64,000 nt of DNA from Lanius collurio (taxonomy: Eukaryota; Chordata; Aves; Passeriformes; Laniidae), in the NCBI GenBank assembly GCA_020086605.1, contig JACBWW010000015.1, positions 9,256,554 through 9,320,553 of the forward strand, read 5' to 3'. Below are positions 27,191-56,294 of this stretch, in pieces (positions within the stretch are counted from its first letter, which is position 1; each line of letters opens with the position of its first letter). Both the position numbers and the translations under genes were made by a program. The notes below the pieces were generated by a model, which worked only from the letters and a program-made list of their open reading frames with translations, did not search any database and was not told the origin of the DNA.

Positions 27191-30153
27191 TATTACTTAC
27201 ACTGTGCTTCAGGATGTGAACACACATGGAGCCCATAAGCAGCTGGCCTAAGGGGTGGAGGCTGGCAAGACCCCTAATTAACTTCAGCCAAAAAGAGTCA
27301 AGTTAGCAAAACCCCACTGTTTAAGCTAACCAATGCCCTTTAAAATGAAACACTACACTGGCTCTGTCAGCAGATTGGTCCTTTCCAGCAGGGAGGGAGG
27401 TGAAGGACAATTAGGGCTGATAATGTCTCCTGTTAGTGCAGCTGTTGGGCATCAGGCCATGAGAAAAGGTAGCAAGTGTAAATAGACTTCTAGGGTCATA
27501 ATAATTTCTTTTTCTCTCTAAATATGTTGAACACTAATTCAGGAAGATACTGATACTGTACAATCACCATCTGTGTAAATATTTCCAGTCTCTTCAATAG
27601 GACAGCAACTCAGCTAAGTCTTTAATGTTAAAGTATGTAATAATCTATAGATACAGAAGTAGTGAAAGATTCTAATACACCTCTTCCATCCCCTCCTATG
27701 GAATGTTTTCCTCATTCTGTAGCTATCCTTAAACTTATATCAGCCCTAAATTCACAACTTGTCACAGGCAGGCACAGCATTATCCAAGTTACTTCAGATA
27801 TATCCATAACCTTTTGGCTTGGAGTTAGTAAAAGCTGCCATTGCTGTGACTGGAGTTAAGTTCTTCACCCATTTACCAGAAATAAAAGTACTTATAAATT
27901 ATTACCTGATCACCAGCTTACTACAGGATGAGTTAATAAAATTAATGGATATTTCCTTCAGTGAGCAAGATATAAAAACAAAGTAATTCTCTTTATAACA
28001 TGTTGTAGTGTCTGCCTTATTTTTCAAAAGAGAAGTAAATTTTTGTTCACTGAAGAAAAAAAAATATTATAAACAGGAGAGATTACATATAAGTGGATCC
28101 TTGATCATTTTATAATAAATTTTAATGAGTTGGTTGGGGTTTTTCATCCAAAGTGGAAATAGTGTGATGTTTAAAATTCAGAGGAGAAAGAACTCCTTTT
28201 GATAGAAGCCTAATAACACAGAGAATTCAATGGCATACAATTGACGATCCTCAATTTGCTAGCTCAACAAGGCTACTCAGCAATTAAGTTTGCAGCCAGC
28301 CTCTCATTTGCACTCTGCTGGCATTGGAAAAATGTTACTCTAAGCAAGCAGAGGAGAGTCAAGCAATTTCTGAAGACACTGTTCTACTAATTCCTAAGAA
28401 CAGAGGATGAAGCTTGTACTAAGAGTCTTTCTGTGTGCCAGTTTGATGTCAAACATCAGTAGGCTGAAGTCAAACAACAGGTTTCTCAAGCTGCTCACAC
28501 TATAACTTTACAAGAAAGTGTTCGCTGATCATATGGCCACAAATTTTCACAGTAAAAGTATACAGAAAAACATTATTTCTATTCATCTACAGAACTGTTT
28601 CCCAAAGGCCATAACCTGTCACTGAGCATTCATCACAGTGGATGGCAACCTCTGCCACTGAATTTAACTGTGAGGGATGAATATTCTCACCGATAAGAAG
28701 AGGACTTTACATCCTTGTCCTGAAAATAACATTTTTCATTTAAGCTTCTGCAGTGTTTTTCATGGATACTATAAAATTTATTTATTAATAAATGAAGCAG
28801 TAAAATATTGGAGGCAAGATTTTAACATAGAGGGGGAAAATTTAATGGAATTTCCTATGGCAGTTGTGAGGATTTTATTCACAGAAGGGGCAGCCATCTC
28901 GAATCTAATAACCAGATGTGTCCAGAACTCAGTGTTTCCAAATGTTTCAGGTATGTGAGGTTTCAGAACATGACACGTTGTGCCAAAAATGCACAGAGGA
29001 GAGGAAATGGGTAATTGGGAGGGAAATGTGCAGTAGTAGCACGTGCCAATCTGTCCTTGCTCAACATGGGAAAGCTGAAAGAGGAACTTTGTGGTGGAAA
29101 GAAAAGGGACACAAGGTCATTTTCTACTCCCAAGGATGACATTTATAAACCAGAGTGATTCCACTGAATTCAGTGGTTTTAAAACCAGCATGGAAAATGG
29201 ACTCTGGCAGTTATATCTTTTTAATCACAATGAGAGGTAGACAGTCAGTTCAGCACATATTTAGTCTCTTGTCCTCCCTAGGGACACCTAGGATAAGGGC
29301 CAAACAGGTGATTAAATACCTGGACTTGATGACTTACAAAACATTAGATTAGGGTGATACAGAGGATAATAATCTCATCAGTCCAACTGTATTTGTCCCA
29401 TCTCTCCAGCACAGGATGCTGCCCAGCAGGAGGAGTGGTTTGAGACACAACATATTTCTCCCTTCACAGAATTTCAAGGTGGAAACCTAATAGCATAGAT
29501 ATCCAGATTCCCTTTTAGTTTTTGTCTTCAAGTAGTAATTAAAAGGTATTTAGGGATTTACAGAGCTCTTAATTTTATGATTAGATATTCCACATTCTTA
29601 TAATCTAAGTTCCAAGGGGTTTTTTATCTTCTTGTTTGTTTGGGTTTTTTTTAGTTTTTCAAGGATAGATTTTCAAATATTAAAGACTTTAGGGGAAAAA
29701 AGAAGCTGTAACAGGAAATGTTTGCACAACTCGATTTTTATCTTGTGGTTATTTTGATCAACAGCTTTCTAAAGGAAAAACATTCTTTGGAAAACTATGA
29801 CATGAAAATAATTGAGCTACATTCCTTGAGCTTGAACACAGATGAGAGCTGCAAGATTGTATGGGTAAGGTCTGTCATGTCCACACAGCTATTTCCCATT
29901 TTGTCTCTTTGTGTTGCCTCTTTGTAACCTCATTATGAACAAATCATCATGGATATATACATTACACAGAGGTAGAAATTATACTGTTGGTAACAGCAAA
30001 ATTAATGTGAGCTATTACCTCAAAATATTCCAGCAAGATCCTGCTTGGCTGCACAGAACACAGATTCACAGCTGGTACATATTGAAAAATCTCTGCTACC
30101 CTCCCCACAGTGGTGCCACAGTGTGGCCTTAAACCTAATTTCAGTACCCCAAA

Positions 30154-30212
30154 GTTTCAATTCATAATCAAGTTTCAAGGTTTCAATTCATAATCAAGTT
30201 TCAAGGTTTCAA
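30154..30212. repeat. 26-bp tandem repeat, 2.3 copies
   Basis: Two identical 26-bp units (30154-30179 and 30180-30205), starting GTTTCAATTCATAATC, are followed by a third partial unit of 7 bases. Perfect identity indicates a recent duplication. The unit itself contains TTTCAA twice. Confidence 0.95.
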
Positions 30213-33200
30213 CAACATTTCTAGAAGAAATATCTGGAAAACATCAAATGAAAATATATGCTTGAGACTGACAGAATCTAAGCAAGCAAAGTCATGACTC
30301 TGATATTAGAGGAAATATTGCTAAGGAGTATTAGTTACTTAGTTGATGACAGAGGAGTGTAAAGAAGAGTAAATCAAACAGAATTCCCTCTTTAAGCTTC
30401 CCCTCCTCCCCACTGATAATCTAGTCAGGTGTGAAAATTCACAGTAGAATTGTTCCCACAAAAGGGACATAAAATGATGTGGCCTAAAATATAAAGTGTG
30501 GTGTGACTTGCTATTTTCCTTCCCTGTACATTCAGTGTCTCCGAAAACACACAGCCTTCCAGTTCTCAGCACCAGCTGTAGTGTAGGCAAGAAAGAGTTG
30601 CACTGGACATGCTCCTGGATGTTTGTGTTCTTAGCTGCTTGCCTGCAGTTAATGAAGCTTATCCTGATATTTCCTCTCATTACCAAGCATGGTTTTGATT
30701 CTAAGATTAAGACAATCCAGGTCGTAATCCAAGACTATAAAACAATAAAGCAGCAGTTCCAACTATTTGGAAGAATAAGTTTATTAAGTATTGAAATTGT
30801 TGTGGTGGGGATTAGGGTAGGTCAAGCAAAGCCATTACATGGGTCATCCTCCCTTGGAGAAAAATATGCCTTGCAAGGCAAAATGAGAAATTGACTAAAA
30901 CCATGAGAATCAACTACAATTGACTGTTATATGCCAAGAAAAGTTCTGGGCCTTGCACCCCTCTAAAAGTCTTTGTTTTCCTTTTGTGAGTGATTTTCCA
31001 TGGTTTACACAGTATCCATCTAAGCAGCCACTTGTCTAAAAGAAATTGTAAGTTGTCATGGAGTAGTTTGCTTTAATATAAGAGACTTAACAATATGAGG
31101 AATCGAACTGCATTCTATGATCACACCTTTCTAGTCCCATCTTCTGGAAGGATAATTCCTGAGTGAAAACCTGGTAGAACATGGAGTGTAATGCCTACTA
31201 ATTGCCTTCAAAAATTTCCATCTAAAAGCCCAGAATAATAATGTTATTCAACAGAAATGAGAGAGCAGTGCATGCCCTATGACTCTATGACTTTCTATTA
31301 CCAGCAGCAGCTTAGTTTTACCTTTTAAGTAATAGATTTCATTGTATCATAATCTCTTTCACATTTACTGACTTGGAAACTAGCACCTTTTGTGGTGCAC
31401 AGGTTTTATCAGTGTTTTAGCATCCATCCTGAGGGGGCCTTAGAGTGAAAAAATGAGAGTATGGAGAAAGAAAAAATATAAACTATCGAAATGGGGGAGA
31501 TAAAATGTATGGCTTTGACATCTCATCCCTCCCTCTGTATTTCAGAGGAATGCAGACTTGCAATACAAAGTATTTTCTTGGATATTATGGGAGTAAGGCT
31601 GCTGACATTAAAAATATCATGCAAGCAAGCCAGTCTTTAATTAGTAAATACTAGGAATAGTGTAATTCCAAGAAAATTGAGAAAAATGTAAGACTGAAGG
31701 AGGAGAGAAAGCCCTTTAGAATGTTTTGATTGATCTGAAAACCAAAAATATTTCTACATTTCAGCAGGTTCTGTTGTGCCTGAAAATTCAGTTCAGAATC
31801 AAAGCTTAAAAATATCTCATTTAACTTCATTCAAATCACAGATAGTGAGGAAAGTAACTCAATAGCAAGTATGGAAAATCAATACTCAGATATTTTTAAC
31901 AACATACAGATACTGCCCACGGAATCCAAGACTTAATTTTCAGAACCCTGTAATTAGTGAATCCAAAAATGCTCTTAGATTAATGAAGCAGAGGCTCAAA
32001 GGGATGTGTGATTATCTAAAGTCTCAGGAAACAATTAAACCAGGTGGGACAATCAACTGAAAGGGCGTACCCCATGAAGAATACAGTAGTTCAGCCAAGG
32101 AACACAAAAGCATTTAAACAGCTTTTAAAAAGGGCAACAGCCTTACTTTAAAAAAAAATTAATGCAATGAAAAATCTACTGCACAGCTACATGATTTATC
32201 TCAAAGGTAAATTAGCCTCACTAAGAAAATACTGAACATTAGTTCTGCTTCTATGTTTGCTTACTTTCAGCTGCCAACTATTTGATCTTGTTCAGTCTTT
32301 CTTTGCTAGATTGTGGTTTCAATTATATGGCTACATTAATAAAAGCTATGAAACTAGTAAAAATGCTTTTAAGTGTAAACTTTGTACTATAAAATATCAA
32401 AATTCTGCATTGTCATTTTTATAAAGAATCAAGTTGAAGCAAAATACTATGTTTTTCAAAATTTTACTCTTTACCTTTCAAAAACCCTTTTTAAAAATTA
32501 TTTTCCTACCTACAGTTTTCAAAGGCACCTAAGGCATCTAGGAAGTTTTACCTTAAATGAATTGTTTAGGTACACAAATGTTCATGGCAATATTTTTCTA
32601 CTTTTTAAAAATTTGTATTTATTGTATTTTTAATTTGAGATTCAATATTTTCTATTTTTATCTTGGCTCCAATTTTCTTAAATTTTAAATAAGGTGTTTG
32701 AGATTAATTACTTTGGGAACAGTCTGTGAATACCTCTCCATATTTAATTGCTTTATTGAAGAAAAGTTTCACTGAATAAAAATTTCATTCTTCTCTGCCA
32801 CTTGCTCAAGTGTATCATATTTTTTTTTTTCCTTTGAACTTTGTTTTCCTGGCAACTATTTATCTGAGAATTCTTAACATAATGTGCCAGCAACTTATGT
32901 AAACCCACAACCAACATGACTACATATTTTTCATGTTAATTTGAATTTATCTTGGCATCTTATAATACCATCCAGTGCATTGGCAAATAAATATTGAATG
33001 ACTTAACTTGGGATGTCCTCCAAATTTTGTTTCTTTTCAGTGGAAATTCCCTGCAAGCTATGTCTAACTTTTCAGACATTACAAAAATGATCAGAAGATT
33101 TTGCAGATGTTTAACATCTTGCATGTTACCACATATGTTAACAAGCATCTGATGTTGAGTCCTGTTAGATGCAAGTGGAAATAGAAAGTTGAAGACAGAA

Positions 33201-34570
33201 TCTGTATTTATTTAGAAGTGCATCTATCATGTCCTGGTATAACAAGAAGTTTCTTTTCATTTAGTCTTTCAGATTCCAGAAAAAGGCATAAGAAAGCAGT
33301 CTCTTTAGAAGTGTCTTTTGCAAAAGCCCTGCTAAAACAGCTAGTAAGATTTTTAGGTCAAAATGCAGTAAAAGATTCAGGTCTACAGGCTTCAGCACAG
33401 TGCATGACCTGGTGCCTCAGAGGCAAGGCAGGGCAGCCACACAGTCATAGCTACAGCAGAACTGTATGATACTAATTTTAAAACATTCCTGTAAGCACTA
33501 GCTGGACCCTGGGCTTCTGTAGCCCCTTTTTGAGGTGACTGCCTGGCTCTCCCCCGTCAGGGGCACCTTCTTTGCCCTCTGAGGACACCCAGCCCCCTAA
33601 CACAAGGGTCACCCTGGGGTTCACTTGCCTGCCATAGGCGTCTAATTTAGACATGATCCATAAAACCAGGAGTCTGCATTCCCTTCATGGCAAACAGAAT
33701 AGGTGCCTTTAAGGATTTCTGGGCAGTTAAATGACTAAAATAGCCTAGGGAAGATGACATATGTTCTTCCCCTGTTCCCTTGCTCCCACACACACCTATG
33801 TATGTATGCACATAGTGAATCCAAAAGATAAACTTTGCAGCATTACACTTCTTTGCAGTAAGATCTTTCTGGGCCATAAGTTTTTATGCATTAAATGTGT
33901 GCAGAAACAGACCTCCAAAACTCCTATTTATGTCTATTGAAACCTAGTAGCACTGGGACTGGAGTGAATGCCCTCCTTTGCCACATATTAATAATAAATT
34001 CTGTGCAGCATAAGCCAGTCAGGAGTATTCCTGCTCCCAAAGCTGCTTCTGTATTTTATCCAAAAGTGTCTTTAAACTCAAAAGCATTCCCTTCCCCACA
34101 GGAAACACAAAGCAGATACACTGATATATGCATATACAATGATAAATATGAATAACATTATAAACCTTCAAATATATTACCTGAATCTGATGGGGAAAGG
34201 AGGCAGTATTCCTTTTCAGATTTGAGTTTCTTCAGCCACTTCTCAGGAACCATGTCTCAATCATGTCTAACTTATGGGATCCAGGAGAACATTCCAGCTT
34301 CCAAGTCATAATGTGTGCCTCCCACACACCAGAGTCAGAGGCATAGGCCAGCTCATCCCTCCTATACCACAAGGGAAGTGTAGCAGCTAAGTTCTGCTGA
34401 AGGAATCCCAAGCATGCAGGCCAAAAACAAGCTACTGGTGGGGTCCCTGTCCTGGAGACCTCAAGATTCACGATGCCAGGCCATGCCAGGGCACCTGACT
34501 GAACAGCAAGCTGCAGCATCCCAATAAATTCAGAGTTGTGCCAATTATGACATGGACAGTGGACAGGAAG

Positions 34571-34726
34571 TTGTGAATGCCCTGCCCTGGAAGTGTTCAA
34601 AGCCAGGCTGGATGTGGCTTGGAGCAACCTGGCCTAGTGGAAGGCTCCCTGCCCATTGCAGAGGGGCTGGAACGAGGTGATCTTTGAGGTCCTTCCAACC
34701 CTAACCATTCTGTGATTTTGTGATTC
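34571..34726 (+). mobile_element. CR1 LINE 3' end fragment
   Basis: Begins in the conserved CCCTGGAAGTGTTCAAAGCC region, continues through GAGCAACCTGGCCTAGTGG and GGTCCTTCCAACCCTAACCA, and ends in the CR1 tail ATTCTGTGATTTTGTGATT, a degenerate form of the avian (ATTCTATG)n end. Clearly the best-preserved CR1 3' end in the window. Confidence 0.95.
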
Positions 34727-37700
34727 CAAGTGCAAACTTAGGAGACACCAGAAAGCCCTGTAATCCACTCCTGATGGGTCTTGGCACAAGTGATCCTTGA
34801 GCTGCTCAGGCTGGGCTAGTTTTTGACACACCCTGCAAGAGAACTGGAAGTAGCCAAGAAAAGCCACATGAGCGGATATTTAGTGAGCTGAAGGGAGGGA
34901 AGTCAGACTGTAATTTCGTACTGTTCTTGGCAGTCTAGTCCTCTCTTGAGTGTTGTCCATAGTTTCTGAAATGTGTTTAAGTTACCTTTTGTGCAAGGGG
35001 TGCTGGAATATGGGGGAAGAATGTTGGTTCTCCACCCCTGGATACCAGCACATGCACCACAGCACACTGCAGAGCTGATGGTCTGCTAAGCTCATGGACT
35101 GGAATCTCCCAGTACTGGAACCTCTTGCACACTGTGGACCCCTCTATTACTGCCGTGCTATTGGCAGGTGAGATGTTCATCTAGCTCTATATTTTTTCTC
35201 TAAATTAGGGCCCTGATCACATTCTCATTTGGTCAGTGTAACAAAAATGGCACCCAGATTTACCTTCCAATCTTTCACTGCGCAGCAGTACAAAGGCTTA
35301 AGTGAGCTGCAGGTTTCAACCCATCCAGCTCTTCTCCATTATTTCTACTTTGTGTCTTGTAATGAATCTTAAGTTCCATAAACAATTCTTCACATTGTGA
35401 AAGTTGATCTCATTTCTTATTATTTTGCATCTTACTCCTAGAAAAGATGACAAACAACTACTGCTAATGCAGAATGAGCAGTCCTGACAGCAGATAGTTC
35501 TGACTACTCAGATTCTAGGCTTGAGGGTCTGGCAATAACGGGGACCTTTTCAGAGAAGCTTTACCTTAACAGTAAAGACACAGACATACTGTACTCCTAG
35601 AATCCCACAGCCACATAACCCTATTCAGCCTTTACTAACGAATTATTAGAAAAAAGATCTGTAAGATCCACTTATTTCACAACACCAGACTGCTTCCAGT
35701 GCATTTCCAGATGTCAAATTTCCCCTACATTCCCAATGAAAGAGCCAAATTCTTCAGCTTCTCTCTTTGACAATTTCCACTGTGCACAGGGATGTGTGAT
35801 TGCAAAAATCTGTAGTGGCTTAACTGAATATGAAAGGAGAACCAAGATAAAATAACATGGATTATTAACCATTAATTCAGGGAAAATGTAGCACAGTGAT
35901 AAACGATACCTAATTTTGTACATGTTTTAGTCACTGCTGAAATAGAGTACCTGGGGCACAGAGAGGTAAAATAAGGAGGGATGAAGAAAGATCAGCATTG
36001 CAAGGCCATTTAACACAATTAATATAGTCCCATTATAACAGTTAATAAAAGCAAACAGCAGTTGTTTCTAAGTTTCTCATTTTTATATTGCTGATTCCAG
36101 TACTTGTTATACTGCTGAAAACCTTGGTCTCTGGATGCATAGGATTACATCAACTTCTCAGTTGTCATCCGCTTCTCTCCCTAAAACAAGCCTTAGAAAT
36201 AAAAACTTGAAGCAAGCTCACTCAAAACCCTCAAAGCCAGAAGGCAAACAAACCCACTTTTTTGGGGCTTTTAATACCATGAATTTCAGAAAATCTCCTG
36301 GGTGTTTTTGATTTCTGGGTTTAATTATCTAAGTCAGAAATAATGGAAGAGAGGCTGTGTCAATGACCAAACCTATGAGCCAAATTAACAAGCAGTAAAT
36401 TATTCATAACAGTCGTAGCTCTACACAAACAGAAATAACATACACAGGGAATAAAATATCTGCCAGGAGACTATCAGAACAAGTATTTTGCAAGATTCAG
36501 GAAGGCAGAAAGCAAGCACTGCAGTGGCATTTCTCAGTCCTGCATTTCCAGAGCAGGAAACAAAGCACTCCTCCAGTGAAGCAGGTTTACTGAGAAGCTG
36601 TAGAGAGCTGCTCTCAGAGAGGCTGTCATTAAACTGCTGATATTGTACAGCCTCTACAGGCCAGAGTCAAATTAAACTCAGATATGGGAGAAAATCAGGC
36701 TCATTGGAACTGCACCTCAACTTTAAATTTAAGCTCCTCTAACTTTTCATCCTTCTCTGAAACCTCTTCCATTCCTCCTGTTATTAAGTATTCCTAAGAC
36801 ACTTGTTATATCTGTTAAAAAAACTCAGAGAAACCTGGTAGTAATTCTTTCTAACATACCATCTCAGTTTTAATTTACACTTTAATTATGATATTACTAA
36901 CTCAGGACTAACCAAGCCTGTATGTGACTTCACATATATGGGTGTGAACACCACAATCTAACTGGGAAATAGTTCAGATGCAGTGATTTTATTTGACTGA
37001 CTTCCTTTTTTCTGTAATCCTGACCACTGCAGTTAAAATGAATGCTTAGTTATAAGGAATGTGTAGTACCATAGATTTGCAAACACACTGCACACTGTGC
37101 TTTCTAATCCTAAGGATCACTGTGGAAAAAGATTTGTAAATACCATAAGAGAGACATGCAAAAGTGTATGCCCTGTCCCCTTTAGCCCTGCATGGAGGCA
37201 GAGCATCTCATTACGATCCCTTACTTGACTTGAAAGCCTCCATGGGAGAAGTGCTTAGAAAGACATACACTCCAAAAGGAGGATGTGCTGGCACAAAGTA
37301 AAGGGGCTGTGGATGGCTCCCAATGGGATATTAGCACTAATCCTGCTCTTCTTTCTCTGTTCAAACAGCAAATTAATCTCCCCATGCACCCACTGAGGAT
37401 GTTCATGGCATCCTTTGCAGACATGCACAGCCAAAGAGGTCATATTTTGAACCTGAAAATTACTCACACATTTTACATTTTAAGTAAAACTGTAGATTTA
37501 TTGTACAATAGTACAGCATGTACCTTTTTAACCAAAAGCTCAGCATCACATAACACTTTAATCTTCCATTAAACATACACAATCCTACAACACAGCTCAG
37601 CTCAGCTCAGAAAGCTACATAATGAAATTAATTTATTGAGAGTCCTGGCTACGCTGTTCTTCAGGATGTTTACCTAGAGCAAGAACAGTGGCAGTGGTTC

Positions 37701-39507
37701 TGGTGTTGTAACATTTTATCACTTTAACCTGTTCTCAACACAGTAATAGCAAGCAGTCATTTAGAGCACAACAAACAGATCACCTAAGGGACACCACATT
37801 TAATTGCAAATGTATGAAAGAGTAGACCAGAGGATCTCACACACATCACACAGGTATGGATTAGAACCCTGTTATGAGATCACTTTGATGTAATATCTGC
37901 ACTAACTATGCCACAGGAAGACTGGATGCATGACCAGCATCGTACCATGAAGCATCACTTGGATTGAAATTCTTAGGTTTGGAAGAGGCAGATCAGGGTG
38001 TTCTGTACAAATATACACTTGCCTTATTACATTAGTTTACACTCCTGTAGCCATTTGCCCACATGCCAGCAACATCTTGTTATAACTCTTTTTATACCAT
38101 TTGCTTCAATTTCACCTGGTTCAAGATCATTACTTCCAGACACAGGATGTGTTCTGTGCTACATCTTGGCCTTTCAAATCGTCATAGACACCCAAGTTGG
38201 TGTAACCAGGCATCCTTTATGCACGCTCTTGTGCACAGCCAGCCACAAGGTGTTTTTAAGACACATTCAGATAAGATTCTTTATTTGCCACTGGAGTTTC
38301 TCATTGCAATGCAGATTCAAAGACCATCACTATATAATGACTTACAGTAAGTAAATTTCCTCTGAAATTTGAAATTAAACATCTACAACCCAAATGAGCT
38401 ACAGGTTACATCACAAACTCTTGATCAGAGCGAGAAAGTTTATGCCTTTTTATTGCTGTTCAGTTTACCAATGTGTGTCAAACCTTAAGCCTGTTCCTTG
38501 AAAGGATCAAGTGCTATTTTTATTAAATTTAAATTAATTAAAATTTTAAATTCTCAGAAAACACTATTTGCAGTAAATTTTTAAATACCTAAAGGAGGTA
38601 AATTTGGATCCCACACCTGAATATGTGATTTTTTCACTTACAGCAGGAGCATGATAGTGCACTCTGGATTGGTTCTGAACCAGCATCAGCTAAAATAATA
38701 TGCTAATCAAAACAAAGACAGTGGTATTAAAGAAACAGAGGAAGGAAATCTATATCAAATATCTGACCTTGAATTAAAATAGACTAACAATATATGTAAG
38801 CTTTCAAACAGACGAGATGCTTAGCTTATCTCAAGCAGCATACCAGAAGTCATTTCAGAAGAATTATACCAAACTTGCACCTACTATGGTCCATGTGTAA
38901 TCTCTGGCTCTACAAATTTCACTCATTTTAGCCTAAATACTATAGTATGCTAATTAAAGCATAAAAAAAACCAAAAAGGGACCAAGAAGGATTGTTTTAA
39001 ATCAAAGTTGCTTTTGTATAATCTTCAACAATTTTGTGAAAATTTCACCACACTGAAAAAAAAATTAACTTATCTGTCTTGTTTCTAGTTTTGATAAGAC
39101 TAGCCAGAAGAAGAAACAGAGCTCAAAACAAATCCATTCTTCACTTGCAAGACTAAAAACACAATCTCAGTAAACTTCCAGTTCATTGTCTAAACTGTAA
39201 TATTTTGACAGACTTCAGTGAACAGATGAAATTTTGGCTGATTATCTAGACATCACTGATACAAGTAAAGATTGCTGAAACAGTAATTATTTAATTGAAA
39301 CAGATGTCACCTGAAATTATTTTTTTCTTCCTGTAAAACAAACACAAGCAGCATATTAATGAGATGCACTAGCTCTTTTTCTTCTTCCACTCAGAATCTC
39401 TAATTTGCTTGACAAGTAATGAGAAATAATTAAAACCTGATCTTCAAACATTATCAATTGTTTAAGGAATAAAGCTCTGTTATTTCCTGAATTAATTCTA
39501 TGCCATC
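34727..39507. other. Intergenic or distal CPE 3' flank; no separate gene seen
   Basis: No exon recognised. On the minus strand, further AATAAA hexamers occur at 38519-38524, 38449-38454, 38280-38285 and 37497-37502. Part of this stretch (down to about 37.5 kb) could therefore be an extended CPE 3' UTR. An 18-bp CAGCT repeat is listed separately. Confidence 0.5.
37593..37610. repeat. CAGCT pentanucleotide repeat
   Basis: Three perfect CAGCT units and a partial fourth. Short microsatellite. Confidence 0.9.
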
Positions 39508-39513
39508 TTTAAT
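39508..39513 (-). promoter_or_regulatory. Candidate CPE poly(A) signal ATTAAA
   Basis: On the minus strand ATTAAA lies 596 bases past the stop codon. This gives a 3' UTR of about 0.6 kb, in line with the roughly 2.1-2.4 kb CPE mRNA reported in mammals. Other ATTAAA hexamers occur at 39622-39627 and 39290-39295, and canonical AATAAA only farther on, the first at 38519-38524. The choice among them is a guess from expected length. Confidence 0.3.
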
Positions 39514-40108
39514 AACAGAGTTTACGCAGATTCTTTCTGCTTCCTAAAATGAAGTCAGCTTATGTTTCTTATATATTTATATAGCCCCAACACCAGAGAC
39601 ATACAAAGTGTTATACTGAATTTTAATCCTTGTAAAACATTATTACACCACACACTGTTATTATAAATCTCTTCAATAACATCCATTACAGAACTCAGTA
39701 AAGAGCACTGTCTACTACTATGCACTGTCAAATATTTCTGGCAGTGTCGGTAATTGACTACAGCATATTTCTTTTTTAAAATCAAGTGTTAACCTACATA
39801 TTCTGAACTTGCAAATAATACATAACAGATTTTACTGTCATACAGGCTGCATATTCATTCCTTTTTTCTGATTTTTATAGAAGAGTAAATTTGTTATAAC
39901 AATATGAAATATGAAAGAAAATTAATAACTTATTTATCTACCTAGGAGGCTAGTAGTTATTTGTAATCATATTAATCAAAAGATGACTGAAAAAATTCAA
40001 AGTGAATTATTGTGAAGTGCACAAAATCTAGAATATAGGGAGTTTCCACAGTACATTATACTAAGTCAACATATAATAGATTAAAAGCTGTAAAGCCAAA
40101 ATCCTCAT
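39508..40108 (-). other. CPE: Probable CPE 3' UTR (end uncertain)
   Basis: AT-rich sequence directly after the CPE stop codon, with no open frame and no repeat. It is assigned as 3' UTR because the last coding exon must continue into it. The distal boundary depends on which poly(A) signal is used. Confidence 0.5.

Positions 40109-56294
<16,186 letters not shown>

Larger units (their letters stand above)
24011..34570. other. Intergenic; no gene seen
   Basis: AT-rich sequence without recognisable exons. The longest open frames (139 codons on the minus strand at 26479-26898 and 132 codons on the plus strand at 30496-30894) show no domain, no codon-usage signal that I can judge and no splice context, and are taken as chance. 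The stretch holds an A20 tract, one ambiguous base, a 26-bp tandem repeat and a GC-richer block at about 33505-33633. Confidence 0.6.

Noticed and set aside
30496..30894. 132-codon open frame on the plus strand
   Set aside because: No recognisable family; hydrophobic runs are from T-rich DNA; no upstream promoter or splice signals that stand out.
31280..31305. CTATGA repeat that resembles a CR1 tail
   Set aside because: Only two units and no CR1 3' body upstream.
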